This document shows, piece by piece, positions 1 to 7,771 of a DNA stretch of 22,192 nucleotides. The notes under the pieces are model-generated. The model saw nothing but the letters and a program-made list of their open reading frames with translations. It made no database searches and had not been told where the DNA came from. The stretch's first letter is position 1, and every line of letters begins with the position of its first letter. Location of the stretch: assembly GCA_049999725.1 (NCBI GenBank), contig JBNGIS010032638.1, forward strand, positions 49,747-71,938. The letters run 5' to 3'. Source of the stretch: Haplomitrium mnioides (lineage: Eukaryota > Marchantiophyta > Haplomitriopsida > Calobryales). The translations under genes were made by a program, and so were the position numbers.

Positions 1-241
1 TTTGAAAGAGCACCAGGTGTACGTGGGACTCAAGTTTGTATAATCAAACATATTTCAAAATAGTTTCTTTGAGCGTGTAATTAAACTTTTGCGCTTATAA
101 TTGTAATCAATGATAAATGTAAATTTTTGATGAAAACTTACCTTAATTTTTATGATTTTAAACAAATTCGAGTTTTCAAATGTTTTCGTAAAAACTGGTA
201 ATATTGATTGATTTTGCGTATTGAAATTGACTTTTGCTCTA
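1..241. other. AT-rich stretch of unknown origin
   Basis: Strongly AT-rich sequence with many short A and T runs and no recognisable coding or RNA signal. On the minus strand an open frame runs on from the pol fragment at 333-690 through here, but the residues are low-complexity (Lys, Phe, Ile, Asn rich) and look like readthrough of AT-rich DNA. It adjoins the left arm of the 79-bp inverted repeat and may belong to the same inserted or inverted segment. Confidence 0.5.
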
Positions 242-320
242 TTATGGTTGCTGAAATGACCAAAAACAATCCCCAAAAACTCATGTACTTTTTTTTTTTC
301 AAAATTTTCCTCATTTTTGA
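242..320 (+). repeat. Left arm of 79-bp inverted repeat
   Basis: Starts TTATGGTTGCTGAAATGACC. The reverse complement of 783-861 matches it over 79 bp with only two differences that I can see. The loop between the arms is 462 bp and contains an antisense pol fragment. The arm is AT-rich and is not part of the recognisable retrotransposon coding region. No target duplication was seen outside the arms. Confidence 0.9.
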
Positions 321-332
321 AAACTCCGCTTG

Positions 333-690
333 CCTCCTGATGAACTTCTTCGGACCTCCTTGTATCCGCTTTCTTTATCCGATGAGACACTTCGGACCTG
401 CCCCCTCTTTGGATCCTAGTGTCCTCACCCTTGGCCCCATCTGCCGCTGATTCCCTCCACTGGTGCTCTGGTCCGTCACAGATGGATAATTCGCTTTGGT
501 GGATAGACACAACACCCTCCTCCAACAGATCCTCCTCTGTTGCTTCACTCACCAATTGCACCCAGTAGTGGTACTCTGAATCATTCTCTTCCTCAGACCA
601 CTCACTGTCGTACTCTGCCTCATACTGCATTTCCCCCAAGTGAGGAACTGGACCATAGTATACTGTCGTTTTGTTGGGGCCGAACACCAA
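333..690 (-). pseudogene. Antisense fragment of retrotransposon pol (protease-RT acidic linker)
   Basis: Read on the minus strand, this begins near VFGPNKTTVYYGPVPHLGE and continues through an acidic stretch (SEWSEEENDSEYHYW, SEATEEDLLEEGVVS). It matches the plus-strand segment of element 1 at about 7238-7590 in the same order. That stretch follows the protease and precedes the reverse transcriptase. Unlike element 1, this copy keeps Trp where 7360-7362 has a TAG stop, and it is open throughout, so it is less decayed here. Homology stops at about 333, the position equivalent to the start of the 13-G run in element 1. It is a fragment in inverted orientation relative to the integrase tail that follows at 868. 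The 691-782 stretch between it and the right arm is AT-rich with no clear match. It is not a functional gene. Confidence 0.85.
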
Positions 691-782
691 TAACAGTCGC
701 TACTTTGAACCAGGAACAGGTTACTCAGAACAGGAACTTCTTTTTTTTTGGGAAAAATTGTGATTTTTCATATAAAAAAACA

Positions 783-861
783 TCAAGAATGAGGAAAATT
801 TTGAAAAACAAAAAGTACATGAGTTTTTGGGGATTGTTTTTGGTCATTTCAGCAACCATAA
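783..861 (-). repeat. Right arm of 79-bp inverted repeat
   Basis: Ends GGTCATTTCAGCAACCATAA and pairs with 242-320 (two mismatches seen). Within about 7 bp of its outer end the sequence changes abruptly to integrase-tail sequence, which marks a sharp breakpoint. Confidence 0.9.
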
Positions 862-867
862 AAGAGG

Positions 868-957
868 CACTTCGACAAATTGAGGAGGTATGAGGATCAA
901 GAGAAAAATGAGGGCCCAACTAGGACCCCATCAAGGGTGTCCAGCCAGCGTAGGTAA
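868..957 (+). pseudogene. C-terminal remnant of integrase, element 0
   Basis: The plus-strand frame from 868 reads HFDKLRRYEDQEKNEG and ends at TAA 955-957. It matches the last ~30 residues of the integrase of element 1 (HFDRLKRYVNQEEKGG, about 10430-10515). In Ty3/Gypsy integrases this is the tail just after the GPF/Y module, where the protein is basic. Everything upstream of it in this copy is replaced by the inverted-repeat segment. Because it is followed by the same 3' untranslated segment and polypurine tract as element 1, it marks the 3' end of a separate upstream element whose 3' LTR is LTR-A. Non-functional fragment. Confidence 0.85.
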
Positions 958-1013
958 GTTGTATGTGGGTGTGTGTGTTTTGTGGGGAGGGCGTTTTGTG
1001 GGGTTTTTTGTAG
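954..1013 (+). other. Intron-like segment in the 3' untranslated part of element 0
   Basis: Opens with GTAAGT directly after AG and ends TTTTTTGTAG, with a GT/T-rich interior. The same layout occurs at 10518-10595 in element 1. Splicing is only a possibility. The segment is short (60 bp), and its TG-rich interior could instead be a decayed microsatellite. Confidence 0.35.
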
Positions 1014-1107
1014 GAGTTACAGAATTTGAGCCAGCGACCAGCAGCACAGGCACCAGAAAATTGAGATTGAGGGAGAAGATGTGTGTTCACGGGGACGCTT
1101 CACACTT

Positions 1108-1117
1108 GAAGGGGGAG
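1108..1117 (+). promoter_or_regulatory. Polypurine tract, element 0
   Basis: A ten-purine run (GAAGGGGGAG) lies three bases before the TGTCA that opens LTR-A. In LTR elements this tract primes plus-strand DNA synthesis and sits immediately 5' of the 3' LTR. The matching tract in element 1 lies at 10685-10694. Its presence here shows that LTR-A is, by position, the 3' LTR of the upstream element. Confidence 0.9.
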
Positions 1118-1680
1118 TTATGTCAACCGGTGGTTTGAAGCACTCAAGTAGAATTCACGAAATCAGAAGCATCACTGGCACAATGGTCCTTTGAAAGTGT
1201 GAAGACTTCTCAGGAACCACATATTGCTCTCAAACAGCTACTAAGAGTAGGGCGCATGAGTCTTAGGAGGGAAACAAGATCATGGCGGAAGAGATGAGGA
1301 GAGAGTAGTAATTGCCAGCCATGAGAGGGGCCCATCTCAAAATTCGAAGCAAACCAGCGAGAATCCGTGGGCCTCATGAGGATGCGGGAATCGGAGCCAG
1401 GGGAGAAGGAAGAGAGCAGCCACCTATGGCGAAGTGATCGCAGGAGGAGGAAGAACGAATCCACAATGACGCAATCCGAAGGCACTCTGAAGAAAGTCAG
1501 ATCGCGGATAGGTCTTGTAATGGCCACAAATCAGGAAGCAAGGATCATGGATGAAAATGAGAAGGTGAGATCGTCACGAGGGCGAGCAAGGCCAGGGAAG
1601 AGGGACGCCTCGATCTCGCAAGCAAGAGCGCGCCTTGCAAGAGCCGATCGAACTCTTCTCTTCGAGTCCGCGAATCCTAG

Positions 1681-1775
1681 TGGAAGTGTGGAATCCCCGA
1701 AAGGCCCCGCGAGATTCCACGGAAACGTGGTGTCTCCGGGCACTTCGCAGGATTCCACAGATGACGTGGTGGCAC
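1681..1775 (+). repeat. 39-bp periodic ACGT-core array (LTR-A, three units)
   Basis: Three units with cores at 1685 (AGTGTGG, degenerate), 1725 (ACGTGG) and 1764 (ACGTGG), spaced 40 and 39 bp, with GGATTCCAC-like sequence between cores. After an unrelated segment, further cores occur at 2605 and 2643 (38 bp apart). The units match those of the other LTRs. Confidence 0.7.
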
Positions 1776-2600
1776 AAGAAAGCCCAAAAATCTGCGCAAA
1801 GGCGCCTCCCTAAATGAGGATCCCACTTAACCGGGTTCCAATTCGTCTTACAACGTGGGAACCCCACTTAAGAGGTATCCATGAGGAATCCAACCGGGGA
1901 GCAAGGAGGAAGGCCCGAAGCAACGACTTATCGGAGGTCTAGCCGAAGGAAAACGAGAGAGTGCCGGAAGGATGATACATCGGAGATCCAAGCGGAAGAG
2001 GAGTAGGGAAGCCGAAGGGGCAACTTAGCGCGGATCGGGCAAGAAGAAACACAGAGGAGAGCCGAAAGGGGGACAAATCACCGAACTGGCCGACGAAGAG
2101 CGAGTGAAGGTGAAAAAGCGACTTGTCAGCAATCCGGTTCAAACGATGCGCATCAATGGCGAAATAGTGATCCATCGTAAACTGTCCAACGGGAAGAAAG
2201 CTGAGCCAGAAGGATGATATGGCACCGATCTAGTTGGGAGAAACGAGGGGTATGCCGAAAAGACAATCTATCGGCGAATCGGCAAGCAAGATGAGGGCGA
2301 CCGGAAAATCAAGCTAACGCCAGTAAGACCGATGGAGGAGCAAGCGACGTCAAAAGGGTGACTCTTTGCATCTTCGGCATGACCAATGGAGAAAGTTGGA
2401 CGGGGTACGACCGACGTGTGAAAGTTCGAAAGGGGCGAATGGTCCAAAAAGGCATTGTAGTTCTTATATCAAGCTTTCAAAAATGTCAACGAAGAGAGCC
2501 TCTGGCGCGAGCATAGTTCTTACTTTGAAGGTATGATGAAACGGCGACATCGGCACAAGTTCTTATTCGGCGAGCGAAGTAAGTCCGATGCGGCTCTTCG
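1776..2600 (+). repeat. Extra segment specific to long-form LTRs (LTR-A copy)
   Basis: About 0.8 kb rich in CCGAAGG/ATCGG-type motifs at roughly 50-60 bp intervals, probably a decayed tandem repeat. The equivalent segment in LTR-C (16500-17180, opposite strand) has a clearer minisatellite and the same CCCACTTAA elements. LTR-B and LTR-D lack it. No gene is recognisable. Confidence 0.6.
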
Positions 2601-2699
2601 GATGACGTGGCGAGCGCAGGGAGTCCGCGAAGGGTTTCGGAAACGTGGCGCGCTAAGAAGCTTGGTAGGGTTTCCGATGATCAACTTCGGAAAAAGGGT

Positions 2700-3030
2700 C
2701 TGCGCGACGATCCGCCTACCTTTTTGCGGAGTGGCGTTGGACGACGGCCTTCAAACGACGTGGCACCTTGGGAAGCACGCTGAGGGTTCCGTGGGTCAAC
2801 CTCGGAAGAAAGTTAGCCGACGGTCCGCCTACTCCTTTGCGGAGCGGCGTCGGACGGCGCCTTTCGGAGGACGTAACGAGTCCAAGGACCCCGAAGCAAC
2901 TCACGAGACACGCGGCAGCAGGAGAAGAGCTCATCGGACCTCGGGCAACGAGCGGGTCAACTTCGGAAGGAGGGGTGAAAGCGACGGTCAGCCTACCCCC
3001 TTGCGGGGCGGCGTCGAACGATGGTGCAAC
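2700..3030 (+). repeat. GC-rich ~125-bp subrepeats (LTR-A)
   Basis: Three copies of a core reading roughly GGTCCGCCTACCYCTTTGCG then GGCGTCGGACG, with CTAC at 2716, 2829 and 2993. Neighbouring sequence includes GGTCAAC and GACGTGGC. The same cores occur in all four LTRs. Confidence 0.75.
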
Positions 3031-4108
3031 TGGTGACGTGGCGCATGGAGAGCGAAGTGGGATCAGCAGGGGAATCTATGGAGATTTCGTGGACTGGGTT
3101 CCGCGGGGCTCTTCAAAACTCGGTTCCGAAGAACCTCTTCAGACTTGGTTCCGCGGGAATCTGCGAAATCTCTTTTCGCAAGATTCCTCGGACTCCCCGT
3201 GAGATTACCGTTGTACTTGTCTTTCTCGATCAATTGAAGGGACACGCGGGTCGATTTCCTTTCCCGTTGTAACTGGATTACCTAACGAAGGAGCCACGCG
3301 TTGCATTCTCCCACTTTGAGCTCAACGACCATAACGACTATTCATCGGATCGGGCTCGCATGATCAGCGCGTAGGGGGGAGTATACCTTGATGGCCTTCG
3401 AATTCTTGGGGGTTGATGCACCAGCGATTGTGGGGCACAACATCGATAGCAAGATAAGGAAATCGCGCATGGTAAGGCAAAGGTGAGGATTCAATGAGGA
3501 GCTACGTGAAGCGGGGGTACTAGCTCCAAGAGGCAAGGGGTATTTAGAGGTGGACTGGAGGGGCGCCGAGGATTGCAAAGTGAGGAGCTCTGGATGCTCG
3601 TGCAATCCAGGTGAACTCGTCCTTGCCAGCGGACTAGAGCGGAGGGTGACCGATACGATGGCTCGAAAGGATCCTGACCTTCCGAGAACTAAGGAGAGGC
3701 TGCCAAGTGAGGAGCTTGGAGTCGTCTCGGGATTTCCTTGTGCAAGTGCATCAACCCAGAGTGTTCGGAGTACACTCTGGTGTGATTCTTCAAGTGGAGC
3801 TGAGAGGGGGAGCTGCGTTAGTGCCTGCGCACTGCGTGGGATGACCCGTCAAGGCTCAAAGGTGGAATGAGCTACTTGCATCTGGGAAAGCTATCTTCCA
3901 GAGGTGGAAGTCAAAGAAACTCTCTTCCTAGCCTGAGGAAGTAAAAGCATGGCTTCTTGCGAGGGAAGTTAAAAAACTATCTGGAGAGGAGGGTACGTGG
4001 GTGGTTGTTGGACTGCAGGTTGTAAGGTAGCAAGGATTCATAAGGGAAGTAACAGTTGGTAGAAATCCAGAGAGCCTTCAAGGACTTTGTTTTCTCTTGC
4101 ATATATTG

Positions 4109-4115
4109 TATAAAT
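4109..4115 (+). promoter_or_regulatory. TATA-like box in LTR-A
   Basis: TATAAAT within an AT-rich stretch, with CTATATATG about 15 bp downstream. It lies ~620 bp before the LTR end and ~360 bp upstream of AATAAA, a sensible U3/R arrangement. An equivalent TATAAAC is at 5204 in the second LTR tail. LTR-B has only TGTATATG at the matching place. Confidence 0.5.
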
Positions 4116-4471
4116 CGTTTGTCTATATATGTGTAGCTAGCTTTGTATTCTACATTGAAGTTCTGTAGGTTCATTAGATTAGAAGACAGCCAGACCAACT
4201 GAGTAGACCTTATGACCACTCTGGAGGGGGAGTCAAACCCCTAGACACAACCAAGTGATCATGGGGGTGAATGCCCTATGTGCTTGGTCTTGTAAGTAGA
4301 GCTTAGGAATTAGTTCATACTTAGGATAGCTAGGAAATAGTTATATCAATCATGTGACAACCTTGAAAGGGGGAGTCCAGACCTGTTGTGTTGAACATTG
4401 GTGTAGGTCACATCACCTATTCTGCCCTAAGCACAAATAAGGTGGTAGGGCCTAAGACATTGGGTCCTCTG

Positions 4472-4477
4472 AATAAA
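4472..4477 (+). terminator. AATAAA polyadenylation signal in LTR-A
   Basis: Canonical AATAAA ~255 bp before the LTR end. It is conserved at 5564 in the adjacent LTR tail, but LTR-B has AATATA in the matching context (about 13510). It probably marks the end of R. Confidence 0.5.
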
Positions 4478-5203
4478 GCAGAAGAATCACACAAAGCACA
4501 ACTGGGTGTTATGGATGTGGACTGGGAATGTTTGAGTAACTGACTTGAGTGCAACCAGAAGTGAGAGAGAGTGGTGTGTTAAAGGCTGGAAAGGAAAAGA
4601 AGAATCCTAGAGCTTGAAAGTGGTAACTGGCAAGGGCCATCTCAGAAAAGAACCTAAAAGCCCGCAACCTATCCTCCCTTGCACCCAAAGCAAGACCTGA
4701 AAAGGTTAAGGCCTGGAACATGGGAGCGACAACCGATACAATAGTTTTAAGGGATTTTTGGCCTGCTGAGAACTAAGGAGAGGCTGCCAAGTGAGGAGCT
4801 TAGAGTCGTCTCGACATTTTCGTGTGCAAGTGCATCAGCCCAGAGTGTTCAGAGTACACTGTGGTGTGATTCTTCCAATGGAGCTGAGAGGGGGAGGAGG
4901 CTGCGTTAGTGCCTGCGCACTGCGCGAGATGACCCGTCGAAGCTCGGGGTGGAGTGAGCTACCTGCAGTCGGGAAGACTGTCTCCTAGAGGTGGGAGCTA
5001 AAGAAATCCTCTTCCTAGCTTGAGGAAGTAAAGTCAGGGCTTCTCGCGAGGGACGTTGAAAAACTATCTAGAGAGAAGGGTGTGTGGGTAAGTTGTTGAA
5101 AGGCTGGGCTACAAGTTGTAAGGCAGCAAGGATTCAGAAGGGAGGTAATAGTTGGTGGAAATCCATAGAGCTTTCAAGGACTCTGTTTCTCTTACAAATA
5201 TTG

Positions 5204-5210
5204 TATAAAC
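5204..5210 (+). promoter_or_regulatory. TATA-like box in the second LTR tail
   Basis: TATAAAC, aligned with TATAAAT at 4109. It is the nearest promoter-like site upstream of the element 1 coding region. Confidence 0.45.
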
Positions 5211-5563
5211 TGTCTGTGTATATGTGTAGTTAGATTTCCTTTCTACAAGTGGGTTCTTTAGAATCATTAGATTATGAGGCATCAGACTAGTTGAGCAAAC
5301 CCTGGGATAGATCGGAAGGGGGAGTCCAACCCCTTGACACAGTTTTGATTGCCTGGGGGTGAATGCTCTCTGCCTCTGATCCTGTAGGATAGTTTAGGAG
5401 TTAGAACATATTAGGATAACTAGGCAAATTAGTTGTATCAATTCTGTGACAACCTTGAGAGGGGGAGTCCAGTCCTGTTTTGTTGAACATTGGTGCAGAT
5501 CACAACACTCATTCTGCCCCAAGCAGAAATAAGATGGCAGGGCCTAAGTCATTGGGTCCTTTG

Positions 5564-5569
5564 AATAAA
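5564..5569 (+). terminator. AATAAA polyadenylation signal in the second LTR tail
   Basis: AATAAA in the same context as at 4472 (TTGAATAAAG versus CTGAATAAAGC). Confidence 0.45.
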
Positions 5570-5961
5570 GTGGAAGAATTACACACAGCACAGCTGAGAG
5601 GGGGATAATGAATGTGGACCTGGGGATGTTTGAGTAACTGACTTGAGTGCAACCAAAAGAAGGTGAGTGGTGTGTTAAAGGCTAGAAAGGAAGGGGAGAA
5701 TCCCTAGAGCGTGAAAGTGGTAGCTGGCAAAGGGTCATCTCAGAAAAGAACCTGAAAGCCTGCAATCTGTCCTCTCCTGCCTCCGAAGAGGCGATTGAGA
5801 AGGTTAAGGCCTAGAACAGGGGAGCGACAACGATGAACATCCTCTTGGCTGGGATCGAATCGGAAGGCAAGGCCTTGCCCACACGGAGAGTAGGAGTTTG
5901 GTGCGTAAGATGCAAGCAACATGAACACTCCTCTTAGGAATGTCTGAACGACAACAATGTT

Positions 5962-6462
5962 GTGCACTACGTAAGAAAGGAAGCACCAGAATATGTGAGA
6001 GAAGAAGTGGAATACGTGATGGAGGAGGCCTTAGAGATAGTGTATCAAATTAGTTGGGGGCCTCGGACAATGCTGAGCAGACTCGTAGGAGGAGGCGGAG
6101 GGGCAGTGAATCAATGGGCTGCCAATTGGCCACCCATAACAACTATCATGGTATGTTGGAATTGTGGCCAGATCGGCCACATTTCCTCTAACTGTCCGAA
6201 GCCGCGGAAGAGCGGTTATGGCCAACCACCTCCCTTGTGCTTCCAATGCAAAAAGGAGGGGTATGTGGCAGTCAATTGCCCAACCAGAAGGCCTGATGCA
6301 CCCTTTGGGCCAAGCGCGAATCCTCCTCCCCTTGCAATTGTCAATCTTATCACTCTAGAGACGGAGGAGGAGGTAGAATTGCCAGGATGGGAGATAGCCA
6401 CTCCCGAGGATTGTTTTCGAGCAGTAACCAAGGCTAGGGCGAAGGCCAAAAAGAAGATCTAG
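5962..6462 (+). pseudogene. gag: Gag remnant with two CCHC-type zinc knuckles
   Basis: This 166-codon open stretch ends at TAG 6460-6462 and is the C-terminal end of Gag. The first knuckle (codons 6154-6195) is intact: Cys-x2-Cys-x4-His-x4-Cys, within CWNCGQIGHISSNC. The second (6238-6279, CFQCKKEGYVAVNC) has Tyr where the zinc-binding His should be, a one-base C-to-T type change. Zinc knuckles in Gag bind and package the element's RNA. Only about 60 codons precede them, whereas Gag proteins normally have a few hundred residues of matrix/capsid first, so the N-terminal part is deleted. The tail is Lys/Ala rich, and the protease lies downstream in the same frame, suggesting a single gag-pol frame in the ancestor. 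Confidence 0.88.
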
Positions 6463-6870
6463 AAGAAGACTGAGCAGAGAGCCACGAAGCGAGCAGCTCA
6501 AGCGACTTCATCATGAAATGATTCAGATTATCAAAGGGATAATTCGAAGTGGTTCTACCCGAAGCATTAGGACCATATGAAGAGGCAATTGGAGGTTGTG
6601 GAAGCACTGGAGGAGGAACGAGCAGTAGAGGAGACCCTCAATGAGGTCCACAAACAGCAAGGAGGGACCCTTGAGGTAGGGGTGAAGGTTGCAGCTTCCA
6701 AAGAGGGGACAAAGCCCAGCCCCTACAACATTCAAACAAATGTGCGAGATTGTTCTGTTATGGTCACAGTGGGCCAACTCATCAAGGACAGCTCGTTGTA
6801 TCAAAGGTAGCTCCGTGAATTGCTGATGGGAGCCAAGAGGAGAAGAAGGCTACCCAAGGTAGGAGTTCCA
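6463..6870 (+). pseudogene. Gag-protease spacer of the polyprotein, broken
   Basis: Same frame as the gag remnant, interrupted by TAG 6460, TGA 6514, TAG 6568 and TAG 6808. The longest open part (6577-6807) is Glu/Val/Lys rich (LEVVEALEEERAVEETLNEV). It has no catalytic motif and simply links Gag to the protease. Such charged linkers are common in plant Gypsy polyproteins and evolve quickly. Confidence 0.65.
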
Positions 6871-7237
6871 ATGGATCTGTAGCTGGTTTGTGAAGACAAG
6901 GGGGCCCCGGAGATTGACATACAGATTGCTGGGTGCACACTGTCATTAGTGCCCATAGATGGAGGGGTAGGAGTCAACATTATGGTAGAAGAGATAGCTC
7001 ACAAGTTGGGATTCACAGAATTCCAGCATACAGCCAGAATTATGAGGCTGGCGGATGGATCACGGGTAAAGTCATTGGGCTCCCTCCTCTAGGTACCAAC
7101 ATTCATCGGAGGAAAGGAGTTCAAGCTGAACTATCTGGTCATGCAACCCGCCTGAGCGTCTCCATACCCTATGTTGATTGGAAGGTCTTGGCTATATGAG
7201 GCTCGAGTTATGCACAACTGGGGGAACTCTACATTGG
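6871..7237 (+). pseudogene. Retropepsin-like aspartic protease, broken
   Basis: Frame 1 reads LVPIDGGVGVNIM around 6949-6987. The Asp codon at 6958-6960 is the candidate catalytic residue, in a DGG context rather than the DSG/DTG of most retropepsins. A hydrophobic stretch (PMLIGRSWL, about 7168-7194) follows ~70 residues later and corresponds to the ILG-type C-terminal motif of the fold. The protease would cut the Gag-Pol polyprotein in the virus-like particle. It is inactivated by TAG 6880, TAG 7090 and TGA 7153, all in frame. The frame is unbroken from gag, so no frameshift is needed upstream. Confidence 0.8.
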
Positions 7238-7771
7238 TGTTCGGCCCCAAAAAAACGATAGTGCACTATGGCCTTGTTCCTCACTTAGGGGAAACACAGT
7301 CCAAGGCAGAATATGACAGTGAGTGGTCCGAGGAAGAGGAAGATTCGGAATACCACTACTAGGTGCACATGGTGAGTGAAGCGACAGAGGAGGATTTATC
7401 GGAAGAGGGTGTGGTGTCCGTGAATCAGATCGAAGAAACCATGTGCACCGGATTAGAGCACCAATGGAGGAAATCCTTGGAAGATTGGGCCAGAGAAGAG
7501 GACACCATGATTGGAAGGGAGGAGGGGTCCGAAGTGTCGCAGCGGATGTAGAGGATGGATATAGGGAGGTCCGAAGAAGCTCCTCAGGAGGGGGGGGGGG
7601 GGAGTGCGATTGGCTACTCTGATGCTAGTAGGAGACAACCATGGGCCAAATGAGATGGGGATGGCGCGGGAAGCCTAGCACAAGAAATTGGTGGTCCGAG
7701 AGGGACACACCTTCCATATAGGCTTCTAATTGCCCAGAGAATTGGAGCTGACCCTCACCAACCTCCTGCAT
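7238..7771 (+). pseudogene. Acidic protease-RT linker, broken at a poly-G tract
   Basis: Frame 1 continues with an acidic region (SEWSEEEEDSEYHY, SEATEEDLSEEGVVS) that has TAG stops at 7360 and 7549. The related inverted fragment at 333-690 covers exactly this part. At 7590-7602 a run of 13 G ends the readable frame. Beyond it the frame shifts, and recognisable RT-leading sequence resumes in another frame at about 7772. No enzymatic motif is present. Confidence 0.7.
7590..7602 (+). repeat. 13-G homopolymer in pol
   Basis: Thirteen consecutive G bases. The coding frame differs on the two sides. It is a site prone to length change in replication and in sequencing, so the exact length may be unreliable. 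Confidence 0.95.

Larger units (their letters stand above)
1121..4731 (+). mobile_element. LTR-A: full-length LTR, long form (3.6 kb)
   Basis: Begins TGTCAACC and ends GGGAGCGACA (TG...CA ends, with TGTCA/CGACA as a near-perfect terminal inverted repeat). The 5' ~3 kb is GC-rich and made of subrepeats. The last ~0.7 kb is AT-richer and carries a TATA-like box (4109) and AATAAA (4472), as expected for a very long U3 followed by R and U5. It is preceded by a polypurine tract and is followed not by satellite or a primer-binding site but directly by part of another LTR. It resembles LTR-C (long form) more than LTR-B. Open frames inside it do not resemble known proteins and read through subrepeats. 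Confidence 0.88.
4732..5829 (+). mobile_element. Truncated second LTR: 3' 1.1 kb of a long-form-like LTR
   Basis: This segment begins ACCGATACAATAG, matching LTR-A from about 3650 (ACCGATACGATGG), and runs in parallel to the same end, GGGGAGCGACA at 5829. It has its own TATA-like box (5204) and AATAAA (5564). By eye it is closer to the LTR-A tail than to LTR-B; for example it shares the GCGACA end, while B, C and D have GTGACA. It is either a truncated 5' LTR of element 1 fused to LTR-A, or a tandem duplication inside one LTR. Several substitutions and small indels separate the two copies, so the event is not recent. Confidence 0.85.

Noticed and set aside
242-861. A classic MITE or DNA transposon defined by the 79-bp inverted repeat
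   Set aside because: No flanking target duplication or known terminal motif, and the interior includes retrotransposon sequence. A foldback or inversion origin fits as well, so no class was assigned.
1367-1813. 148-codon plus-strand frame in LTR-A
   Set aside because: Low-complexity Arg/Ser/Glu composition, overlapping frames on the other strand, and no counterpart kept open in the other LTRs.
2533-3202. Overlapping open frames of 140-170 codons in the GC-rich part of LTR-A
   Set aside because: They run through GC-rich subrepeats in several frames at once, are rich in Arg, Gly and Ser, and match no family I recognise. They look like stop-poor repeat DNA, not genes.
4081-4240. A host promoter or gene in the AT-rich part of LTR-A
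   Set aside because: The same TATA, AATAAA and flanking text recur at 5161-5569 in the second LTR tail, so they are parts of the LTR.
5846-5863. Possible tRNA primer-binding site (TGGCTGGGATCGAATCGG)
   Set aside because: It begins TGG and contains a T-arm-like GATCGAATC, but lies 17 nt past the LTR end, and the TGG-to-T-loop spacing is too short for a tRNA 3' end.
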